From positions 6,796,501 through 6,860,500 of the forward strand of contig NZ_CP048222.1 of the NCBI RefSeq assembly GCF_010119975.1: DNA of 64,000 bases, in the 5' to 3' direction. The translations under genes and the position numbers were made by a program. The notes under the pieces are model-generated. The model was not told the DNA's origin. It did no database searches and was given only the letters and a program-made list of their open reading frames with translations. The stretch is from Rhodocytophaga rosea. Lineage in GTDB: Bacteria > Bacteroidota > Bacteroidia > Cytophagales > 172606-1. Shown here in pieces: positions 57,219 through 64,000 of this stretch (position 1 is the stretch's first letter; each line of letters starts with the position of its first letter).

Positions 57219-58544
57219 TTACCCAAACAGAGCAATTACATAAATTACTACAAAGGCCGAGCAAGCCAGAATCAGCGTTCCCAAACTGTGCGTCTGGTTG
57301 CCCAGTTTGATATTCATACCGGTAAGCTGGGTCATGGCCCAGAAAAAACTATCGTTGGCGTGAGAAATGGCAATTCCACCAGCACCAATAGACAATACAG
57401 TCAACACTTTCATCAGATCAGTATCTAAGCCAAGGGTTGACAGCAGCGGTGCAATCACAGAAGCAGTGGTAATGATGGCAACAGTAGAAGAACCTTGTGC
57501 TGTTTTTAAGGCAAGCGACATCAAAAAGGGTAAGAGCAATCCCAGGTTCGCATTACTTAGATTTGTACTCACCAGATCGGCGATACCTGAATTCTGGAGC
57601 ATTTTTCCAAATACGCCTCCTGCGCCAGTAATTAAAATCACCGGAGCTGCCACCAGTAAGGAATCACCGATCCATCCCGAGGAAGAAAGTAACTGGCGGT
57701 CAAATTTTTCAGGCAATAGAAACGACACAAATGCTCCGGCCAGTAAGGCCATTACCGGATTTCCGATAAACAACAGGGTAGCTGCCAGCCATCCCTCACC
57801 AAAAGGCTTTGTAGGATAACTGGCAATGGAAGCAAACACAATCAGGATGAGAGGCAGCACAATAGGTAAAAAAGATTTTCCCAGAGAAGGATATTTTTTT
57901 GCAGTTACAACTATTTCATTTTCATTATAGCGGGGAGCCAGTTCAAATCTGGCTACATAGTATTTTACAAAATAAAAACAAGGCACTAATGCCAGGGCAC
58001 TCACCAGCATTCCCCATAAAATAACCATGGCTAAATCGGCTCCCAGGATACCTGCGGCAGCAATAGGGCCAGGCGTAGGCGGAACAAGCGAGTGGGTAGA
58101 AGATATACCAAGCGTAAGGGCAACGGTGGTAGCAGCATAAGGCAATTTTCCTTTAAAAGACAATGACTTGTTGATGGGGTTCATCATGATAAAGGCACTG
58201 TCGCCAAATACCGGAATAGACAGAATCCAGCCGGTAATCATCATGGCCAGCATCACCGACTTTTCTCCGATAAACGATAGAACTCTTTGCGCAATTACAA
58301 AGGCACCTCCCGTTTTTTCGAGAAAAGTGCCAATAATCACCCCCAGCAAAATCACCAATCCAATTCTACCCAATACTGCGCCAAAACCTTCTTCAATGGA
58401 TTTTAAGATCAATTCACCGGGCATGCCCGCTAATAAACCATATCCAATTGCTCCTACAAAAAGGGCAAGAAAAGGGTGAATGTCAAACTTAATAATAGCA
58501 TAGATAATAATGGCCAGAGAGACTAGAACCGTAATAATGAGCAT
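57219..58544 (-). CDS. GntP-family gluconate-type permease
   Basis: 441 residues, the usual GntP length, with 12-14 hydrophobic segments. Family landmarks: LVILLGVIIGTFLEKTGGA, WILSIPVFGDSAFIMMNPI (the conserved FxDxxfv site), and LGISSTHSLVPPTPGPIAAA, the signature H-S-(L/F)-VPPTPGP of gluconate:H+ symporters. It imports gluconate or a related sugar acid. The gluconate-5-dehydrogenase-like SDR in the same block fits. The gene is divergent from nuoN, and the 303-bp gap carries a 14-bp palindrome. Confidence 0.9.
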   Translation of the reverse strand: MLIITVLVSLAIIIYAIIKFDIHPFLALFVGAIGYGLLAGMPGELILKSIEEGFGAVLGRIGLVILLGVIIGTFLEKTGGAFVIAQRVLSFIGEKSVMLAMMITGWILSIPVFGDSAFIMMNPINKSLSFKGKLPYAATTVALTLGISSTHSLVPPTPGPIAAAGILGADLAMVILWGMLVSALALVPCFYFVKYYVARFELAPRYNENEIVVTAKKYPSLGKSFLPIVLPLILIVFASIASYPTKPFGEGWLAATLLFIGNPVMALLAGAFVSFLLPEKFDRQLLSSSGWIGDSLLVAAPVILITGAGGVFGKMLQNSGIADLVSTNLSNANLGLLLPFLMSLALKTAQGSSTVAIITTASVIAPLLSTLGLDTDLMKVLTVLSIGAGGIAISHANDSFFWAMTQLTGMNIKLGNQTHSLGTLILACSAFVVIYVIALFG

Positions 58545-58847
58545 GTGGTGATGTTGTTTGAGTTATAATGGCAAGGCCCAAAAATTGGATTGTATGTATT
58601 TACTAAAGTTTGAAAGATATTAATTTGAATAGGTAATTACAAAATAAAGAAGGCGGTTTTTATAACTATTTTTACAATAAGTTGGATAGTTATACCGGAT
58701 GCCTGTAAATATCTGCTTCTGATAACAGCAGATGACGAACTGGTTGATTTATCTGTACAAATTTGTACTTTTATTGCACCATTCAATTCAGATCGTCCTA
58801 TATTGCCGGAGGAAAGTTAACATATACTCATTCATCCATATTAACGC
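58545..58847. other. Divergent promoter region (gntP / nuoN)
   Basis: About 300 bp between divergent genes. The only distinct feature is a perfect 14-bp palindrome GTACAAATTTGTAC at 58755-58768. No tRNA, hairpin terminator or small gene. Confidence 0.45.
58755..58768. promoter_or_regulatory. 14-bp palindrome, possible operator
   Basis: GTACAAATTTGTAC is a perfect palindrome in the divergent gap, 80 bp before nuoN and 211 bp before gntP. Such a site could bind a dimeric regulator of either gene. No repeat of it was seen, so this is a weak call. Confidence 0.3.
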
Positions 58848-60350
58848 TTGTTTCCCAGTCAACTGAACAGTGCACTTGAGCAAATCACCAGGAGTTTATC
58901 CGGATTTATTCCTGAGGCAGGACTGGTTTTGTTATTTCTATTGTTGATTGTAACTGATATTGTTTTTTCCAAAAAAGCATTCATCCCGTTTCTAGTACTT
59001 ACCCTGGCTGGTTTACTGATCGTGGGATATACGGTTTTTCTACAATGGCCTTATAATGAAAATCCGGCTATGCTTTTCCTGCAAATGCTCCGGCTGGATG
59101 GAATGGCTGTATTTGTTAAGATACTTCTAATTCTCTCTGCAGTTTTTACCGTACTTCTCACGCTGAACAGCCGTTATCAGAAAGAAGCCCAATATGGCAG
59201 AACCGGCATTTTTTTCTCATTATTAATAGCAATGTTACTGGGCTTATGTCTGATGGTGATGTCTGTCAACCTGCTGATGTTGTATCTGGCGATTGAACTG
59301 GTTTCAATCTGCTCTTATGTTTTAGCTACATTCAGTAATGCCAAAAAAGGAGCAGAAGCCGGGTTGAAATATTTATTGTTCGGTGCGATGAGTTCAGGCA
59401 TTATGCTATATGGCATGTCGTTGCTGTATGGATTGACCGGAAACTTGTCCTGGTATGAACCTGGATTTTCAACTGCATTACAAGATTTACCTTTATTGCC
59501 AGTATTACTTTCCCTTACACTCATACTATGTGGTTTGTTATTTAAAATCAGTGCAGTGCCTTTTCATATTTGGACACCAGATATCTATGAGGCAACGCCT
59601 ACGCCTATTGTAGCCTTTTTCTCTGTGGCTCCTAAAGCCGCTGCATTTGTTGTACTGCTTCGCTTTTTTGTGGCTAATCCTTCGCTTTCCATAGGAACAA
59701 TCAGTTTAACCCATTTGCTGGCTGCTATTACCTTAATTACCCTACTGGTTGGAAATTTTTCCGCCTTGTGGCAAAACCAGGTAAAGCGCCTGCTGGCTTT
59801 TTCTTCCATTGCCCATGCTGGCTTTATTCTCATTGGCATTGTAAGTGCAAACACAGCAGGCTGGCAGGCAGTACTGTTTTACCTGACAGTGTATCTGTTT
59901 ATGAACTTTGGCGTATTTCTATTAATTGATGAGCTTCAAAAACAAACAGGATCGGAAATGGTTCAGGATTACAAAGGGATAGGCTTAACAACTCCATTTC
60001 TGGGTATTGCCTTTCTACTGGTAATGATTGCGCTTACCGGACTGCCACCTACTGCCGGTTTTACTGCCAAAGTATTTGTGTTTTCTGCCCTCTGGCAAGC
60101 CTGGCAAAGTAGTAAAAACAGCTGGCTGCTGACTTTATTTGTAATCGGCTTATTTAATATAGTGGTGGCCTTGTTCTATTACCTACGGATTCCTTTTTTC
60201 ATGTTTTTCAGGCAGGCAAGTGAACCCATTTCTATAAATTTGGGTATGTATAATAGATGGCTTGTCATATTCATTTTAATTCCGTTATTGCTGTTTTTCT
60301 TTAAAGCAGACTGGCTGATGAATATGATTGCAAGCATACAGTTTAAATAA
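58848..60350 (+). CDS. nuoN: NADH-quinone oxidoreductase subunit N (orphan)
   Basis: 500 residues with about 14 membrane helices, the length of NuoN, a proton-pumping membrane subunit of respiratory complex I. The family core is clear: MLYLAIELVSICSYVLATF, GLKYLLFGAMSSGIMLYGMS with the conserved lysine, KISAVPFHIWTPDIYEATP (key lysine plus histidine), VKRLLAFSSIAHAGFILIGI and MIALTGLPPTAGFTAKVFVF. The start is TTG at 58848: an in-frame stop lies six bases upstream and no ATG precedes helix 1. Normally nuoN ends a nuoA-N operon. Here no other nuo gene is adjacent, so it must be split off, or be a second copy. Confidence 0.9.
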   Translation: MFPSQLNSALEQITRSLSGFIPEAGLVLLFLLLIVTDIVFSKKAFIPFLVLTLAGLLIVGYTVFLQWPYNENPAMLFLQMLRLDGMAVFVKILLILSAVFTVLLTLNSRYQKEAQYGRTGIFFSLLIAMLLGLCLMVMSVNLLMLYLAIELVSICSYVLATFSNAKKGAEAGLKYLLFGAMSSGIMLYGMSLLYGLTGNLSWYEPGFSTALQDLPLLPVLLSLTLILCGLLFKISAVPFHIWTPDIYEATPTPIVAFFSVAPKAAAFVVLLRFFVANPSLSIGTISLTHLLAAITLITLLVGNFSALWQNQVKRLLAFSSIAHAGFILIGIVSANTAGWQAVLFYLTVYLFMNFGVFLLIDELQKQTGSEMVQDYKGIGLTTPFLGIAFLLVMIALTGLPPTAGFTAKVFVFSALWQAWQSSKNSWLLTLFVIGLFNIVVALFYYLRIPFFMFFRQASEPISINLGMYNRWLVIFILIPLLLFFFKADWLMNMIASIQFK

Positions 60351-60357
60351 GCCGTTG

Positions 60358-60419
60358 GTCTTTAGTCTTTGGAGAGAATGAAGGGAAGAGTTAAAGGCCG
60401 GCGACGAAAGACTAAAGAC
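60358..60419. repeat. 13-bp inverted repeat of a TTTAGTC word
   Basis: GTCTTTAGTCTTT (60358-60370) and its exact complement AAAGACTAAAGAC (60407-60419) bracket the gap between nuoN and purF. It is itself a doubled word (gtcttta gtcttt), in the style of the other intergenic words in this window. Confidence 0.5.
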
Positions 60420-60495
60420 TATTTCGAATGTTTGCTGTTTTTGCGTTATTTTGTATTCTATTTCCCATTAACCCCGAAATTTACTTTCAGCTTTT

Positions 60496-62397
60496 ATGAG
60501 CGACCAAATTAAGCACGAATGTGGCATTGCATTCATCCGGTTACGTAAGCCTTACAGTTATTACATAGAAAAATACGGCACTCCCTTATATGGCCTCAAT
60601 AAACTCTACCTGCTGATGGAGAAACAACATAACCGGGGACAGGATGGCGCAGGAGTAGCGGTGATTAAAATCGGGGTCAAACCAGGCAGCCGGTATATCA
60701 GCCGTTATCGCTCCATCGACACTCAGCCCATTACTTCTATTTTCGAAAAAATTAATAAGAAATTTAAAAAGTCCATGAAGCATAATAAGGCACATGCCAA
60801 AGATGCAGAATGGTTAAAAGAAAATGTAGCTTTTACGGGCGAAGTATTACTGGGACATTTGCGCTATGGTACCCACGGAATGAATAGTGTGGAAAACTGC
60901 CATCCGATGCTCCGGCAAAATAACTGGCGCAGCCGCAACCTGGTGGTAGCCGGTAATTTCAATATGACCAATGTAGATGACCTGTTTGGAAAACTTATCT
61001 CTCTGGGTCAGCATCCCAAGGAAAAGGTAGATACCGTAACCGTGATGGAGAAAATTGGCCATTTTCTGGATGAAGAAAATCAGCGGATTTTTGAGTTATA
61101 CAAAGACCAGTATACCAATGAGGAGATGTCGCATATCATTGAAGAGAAAATGGACATTCCCAGGGTTCTTCGGCGTTCGTGCCGGGATTTTGATGGAGGA
61201 TATGCCATGGCAGGTATTATGGGACATGGATCTTCCTTTGTGGCCCGTGACCCGGCTGGCATACGTCCGGCCTACTATTATGCTGATGATGAGGTGGTTG
61301 TAGTTGCCTCTGAAAAACCGGCTATCAAAACTACGTTTAATATAGATTACAGCCAGATTAAAGAAATTACGCCTGGCCATGCCTTAATTGTGAATAAGGA
61401 AGGTGAATATGGTGAATATAAATTCATTGAACCCTTGGAAAAGAAATCATGCAGCTTTGAGCGTATTTATTTCTCCCGCGGTTCCGATCCGGATATTTAC
61501 AATGAACGGAAAGAGCTGGGGCGATTACTGGTTCCGCAAGTACTGGAAGCAGTAGAATATGACCTGGAAAATACGGTTTTCTCCTATATCCCCAATACCG
61601 CTGAAACTGCATTTCTGGGGATGGTAGAAGGTTTGCAGGATTTTCTTGTGCAGCAGCGGAAAGAAGTAATTCTTGAAGGTAAAGTAAAAGGAGATGAATT
61701 GTATAAAATCCTTTCTTTCCGGCCCAGGGTAGAAAAACTAGTGATTAAAGATGCCAAATTGCGCACATTCATCACTGACGATGCCCACCGGGATGACCTG
61801 GTGGCTCACGTATATGATACCACCTATGAAGTAATCCGGAAAGGAATTGATACAGTGGTATTGGTGGATGATTCGATTGTGCGGGGCACCACCCTTGAGA
61901 AAAGCATCCTGCGTATGCTCGACAGGCTGGGACCTAAAAAAATTGTAATTGTTTCCTCTGCACCTCAGGTACGTTTTCCCGATTGTTATGGCATCGACAT
62001 GTCGAAAATGAAGGAATTTGTGGCTTTCCGGGCGATGTTAGCCTTATTGAAAGAACGCAAAATAGAAAACATGCTGGATGATGTACAGGCAAAAACCCGC
62101 TTTGCTTTGCTTGAAGGAAGAGGACAACAGGAAAATTTTGTAAAAGCGCTCTATGAACCTTTTACCGACGAGCAGGTATCCAAAAAAATTGCTGAAATCG
62201 TACGCCCCAGAGGTTTAAAAGCAGAAGTGGATGTTATTTATCAGACAGTAAAAAACCTCAATAAAGCTTGTCCGAATCATACTGGTGACTGGTATTTCAC
62301 CGGTGATTATCCTACTCGGGGAGGGAATGGCGTAGTAAATAAAGCCTTCCTCAACTTTATGGAAGGTAAAGTAGGCCGGGCTTATGAAATATTCTGA
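60496..62397 (+). CDS. purF: Amidophosphoribosyltransferase (long Bacteroidota form)
   Basis: 633 residues, longer than the approximately 500 of E. coli PurF. The N-terminal glutaminase domain starts HECGIAFIRL with C9 as the nucleophile after removal of a short propeptide, and continues LEKQHNRGQDGAGVAV-type and GHLRYGTHG motifs. The phosphoribosyltransferase domain carries VVLVDDSIVRGTT (about 454-466), the PRPP loop. It catalyses the first committed step of purine synthesis, PRPP plus glutamine to phosphoribosylamine. The insertions (for example KKFKKSMKHNKAHAKDAEWL) mark the group. Only 24 bp separate it from the next gene. Confidence 0.92.
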   Translation: MSDQIKHECGIAFIRLRKPYSYYIEKYGTPLYGLNKLYLLMEKQHNRGQDGAGVAVIKIGVKPGSRYISRYRSIDTQPITSIFEKINKKFKKSMKHNKAHAKDAEWLKENVAFTGEVLLGHLRYGTHGMNSVENCHPMLRQNNWRSRNLVVAGNFNMTNVDDLFGKLISLGQHPKEKVDTVTVMEKIGHFLDEENQRIFELYKDQYTNEEMSHIIEEKMDIPRVLRRSCRDFDGGYAMAGIMGHGSSFVARDPAGIRPAYYYADDEVVVVASEKPAIKTTFNIDYSQIKEITPGHALIVNKEGEYGEYKFIEPLEKKSCSFERIYFSRGSDPDIYNERKELGRLLVPQVLEAVEYDLENTVFSYIPNTAETAFLGMVEGLQDFLVQQRKEVILEGKVKGDELYKILSFRPRVEKLVIKDAKLRTFITDDAHRDDLVAHVYDTTYEVIRKGIDTVVLVDDSIVRGTTLEKSILRMLDRLGPKKIVIVSSAPQVRFPDCYGIDMSKMKEFVAFRAMLALLKERKIENMLDDVQAKTRFALLEGRGQQENFVKALYEPFTDEQVSKKIAEIVRPRGLKAEVDVIYQTVKNLNKACPNHTGDWYFTGDYPTRGGNGVVNKAFLNFMEGKVGRAYEIF

Positions 62398-62421
62398 CCA
62401 TTATTTACAACCTGATCTCTT

Positions 62422-62892
62422 ATGAAAAAAGCTTCTATACTTGTCGTTTTATTAGGGTTATTCACTTCTATCACCCTATTGGCCCAAACTACTACGCAGG
62501 AACAAGCATTTGGTAAAGCATTTTCAGCTAATAATCCCGTTCCTTTTCAGGTAATACCCGATAAACTCGCTGGTAAAGATTCTCTGCTGTTACAAACAGC
62601 CGGAACGGTGAAGGAAGTATGTCAGGCGAAAGGCTGCTGGCTGAAAGTAGATATTGGCAAAGGCCAGGAAATGCTGGTGAAGTTTAAAGATTATGGCTTT
62701 TTCGTTCCCAAAGATATTGTGGGCAAGCAAGTAATACTGAATGGAAAAGCCTTTCAGAAAACACTTACAGTAGCCCAGTTGCGTCATTATGCGGAGGATG
62801 CTGGAAAATCAGAAAAAGAGATTGCCAAAATTACTCAGCCACAGTCCTCCCTACAATTTGAAGCTGATGGTGTACTTATTAGAGAAAAATAA
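62422..62892 (+). CDS. DUF4920 secreted protein
   Basis: 156 residues. A signal peptide (VVLLGLFTSITLLAQ) precedes a DUF4920 domain (about 30-135): FGKAFSANNPVPF, GTVKEVCQAKGCWLKVDI with two cysteines five apart, and VKFKDYGFFVPKDIVGKQV. Other members keep the CxxxGCW pair, probably a metal or disulfide site, and act outside the cytoplasm. Its role is unknown. It starts 24 bp after purF and could share its transcript, though no functional link is evident. Confidence 0.8.
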   Translation: MKKASILVVLLGLFTSITLLAQTTTQEQAFGKAFSANNPVPFQVIPDKLAGKDSLLLQTAGTVKEVCQAKGCWLKVDIGKGQEMLVKFKDYGFFVPKDIVGKQVILNGKAFQKTLTVAQLRHYAEDAGKSEKEIAKITQPQSSLQFEADGVLIREK

Positions 62893-62948
62893 ATATATCT
62901 ATTTTATGTTTTTTATATTCTGACAACATTTTGTAGGCTTATCTTTAG

Positions 62949-62990
62949 AAAGCAGGGGGCATTTAGCTGTATCCCTGCTTTTATTTTTGT
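62949..62990 (+). terminator. Rho-independent terminator
   Basis: AAAGCAGGG (62949-62957) pairs with CCCTGCTTT (62973-62981) around a 15-nt loop and is followed by TATTTTTG. It lies 57 bp after the DUF4920 stop. Confidence 0.75.
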
Positions 62991-63468
62991 GATAAATAAT
63001 GTCATATCTTTTTTAGAAACTCATAGTAACATCACTTTTTCTCTGCTTTATTATATTTCTGTTTTATGTGCTTACTAAAAATAGTATTCCAAAAACACAA
63101 TGCACTCATTCTCTGTACTTAATAAATTGCAGAACCTCGCTGAACAAAAATATAATTTTGGAGTTATAACTTATATCCCAATAATTATTAAAAAAATTAA
63201 AATTTTTTAGACTTTTATTTGCATTGTATCATAATATTCCAATATATTGTTGCAAAATTTATAAAGCCCAATGGCATAGTTTATGCACAGATAGATAAAG
63301 AAGGGGTTGGCAAAAATGGTTTGAGAGATGTTGATTTTCGCTGAATAATTCCGGAAAAAAGCCCCTTTTTAGTGAGTGTAATATTATTTGAGTTTGTGCA
63401 TACTAATTGTAATTAAAATTGGGAATATTTGAGTGTAGAAAATTAGTTTTATTATATACTAAGAAATC
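62991..63468. other. AT-rich gene-free stretch
   Basis: About 480 very AT-rich bp before a small hypothetical gene. No RNA gene, hairpin or small ORF could be supported; it contains a possible promoter for the gene at 63469. Confidence 0.4.
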
Positions 63469-63663
63469 ATGAACAGTCAACAATATATAGAAATCACAAC
63501 ATTGGTACAGCGTTTAGCTAAATTGATCGGTCATAGCCAGGCGCAGGCATATTATGAAAGAGTATATGGAGATGCTACGTTAATGACCCGTTATAGCTAT
63601 GATTATGTAAAGGAAAAAATGAATCATAGAATTGTAGGCGAAACTTTAAAAGAGACCTACTAA
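63469..63663 (+). CDS. Hypothetical protein, 64 aa
   Basis: 64 residues, soluble and helical: EITTLVQRLAKLIGHSQAQA, then YYERVYGDATLMTRYSYDYV and KEKMNHRIVGETLKETY. A real gene is supported by the terminator 18 bp after its stop. No family recognised; it could be a small regulator or structural protein. Confidence 0.55.
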   Translation: MNSQQYIEITTLVQRLAKLIGHSQAQAYYERVYGDATLMTRYSYDYVKEKMNHRIVGETLKETY

Positions 63664-63681
63664 TCGGTAAATAAATTTATT

Positions 63682-63717
63682 AAATCCCGTTGAGCTTAAG
63701 CGTTCAACGGGATTTTT
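63682..63717 (+). terminator. Rho-independent terminator
   Basis: AAATCCCGTTGA / TTCAACGGGATTT stem around GCTTAAGCG, followed by TTATTTT, 18 bp after the 64-aa gene. The remaining sequence to 64000 holds no supported gene. Confidence 0.8.
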
Positions 63718-64000
63718 ATTTTAGCCATTTTAATAAGAATACATTGTGATGAATCATATTATATACTCAGGTCATTAGCATATTCAGGCTTTTGTACATT
63801 CAAAATAGCTTAAAGGATGGCATCATAACTTATACATATGATTAGAATCCATAATCAGGCTGGTAAATACCTTTCCCAAGGGTACAAAAAATATCTGCTT
63901 GTTTGTTGATGAAGTATTGAATTAATAGTAAATTGTTCTGTACAGATAAAAGTTTAATTAACAGATTTGCCCTCTTTGAAATATGAATGTATACCCCTAA
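63718..64000. other. Gene-free window edge
   Basis: About 280 bp of AT-rich sequence to the window edge, with no supported gene, hairpin or RNA. Confidence 0.35.

Noticed and set aside
1-64000. tRNA and rRNA genes
   Set aside because: The larger gaps were read for cloverleaf-like and rRNA-like sequence and nothing supportable was found.

Overview
The window looks like the chromosome of a member of the Bacteroidota, most likely order Cytophagales. The basis is its moderate-to-low GC, a SusC-like/TonB-type barrel protein with a carboxypeptidase-regulatory N-domain, Por secretion (T9SS) C-terminal sorting domains, GEVED and DUF4920 proteins, the long Bacteroidota form of PurF, weak Shine-Dalgarno signals and a possible TAnnTTTG-type promoter. 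Genus-level assignment is not attempted. No tRNA, rRNA, CRISPR array or prophage was seen.

Layout. (1) 2-2104: the 3' part of a TPR/membrane/HTH regulator and a decayed IS630-type transposase. (2) 2105-8162, minus strand: a carbohydrate block with a sugar-porter MFS, a PfkB sugar kinase, two further MFS carriers and a shikimate-dehydrogenase-like enzyme. (3) 8461-13321: CorA, a secreted intradiol dioxygenase, a hypothetical protein and an outer-membrane barrel protein. (4) 13322-17785: an AT-rich gap, a hypothetical protein, an intact ISAs1-type insertion sequence with a 9-bp target duplication, and an MFS carrier. (5) 17997-25433: assorted single genes, namely a TerB-like glycine-rich protein, tiny membrane and lipoprotein ORFs, two zinc peptidase-like proteins, an HD hydrolase, an aldo/keto reductase and a nitroreductase. 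(6) 25659-33276: two tandem secreted TPR-CHAT proteins facing an ECF sigma factor/anti-sigma pair. (7) 33726-40102: a hydrolase, an FMN reductase, and a large ATPase-LuxR regulator flanked on both sides by DUF4242 proteins. (8) 40506-49387: two large secreted proteases, one S8 and one M6, that carry the same exported C-terminal half. (9) 49468-58544: a second sugar or sugar-acid catabolic block with an SDR, an isomerase-like TIM barrel, a quinoprotein-type dehydrogenase with cytochrome c, a Gfo/Idh/MocA oxidoreductase and a GntP permease. (10) 58848-63663: a lone nuoN, purF, a DUF4920 protein and a small hypothetical.

The most interesting parts are the two paralogous pairs in regions 6 and 8. 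In each pair the part predicted to recognise or cut the target differs, while the rest is almost identical at DNA level, as expected from recent duplication or gene conversion. The CHAT pair has divergent TPR halves and a 1,299-bp near-identical CHAT half. The protease pair has unrelated catalytic domains joined to the same seven 60-residue repeats, which I infer to be a seven-bladed propeller, and the same T9SS sorting domain. Four one-base frameshifts, all in short G runs, interrupt three of these four genes. They are more likely sequencing errors than real mutations, but this needs reads to decide.
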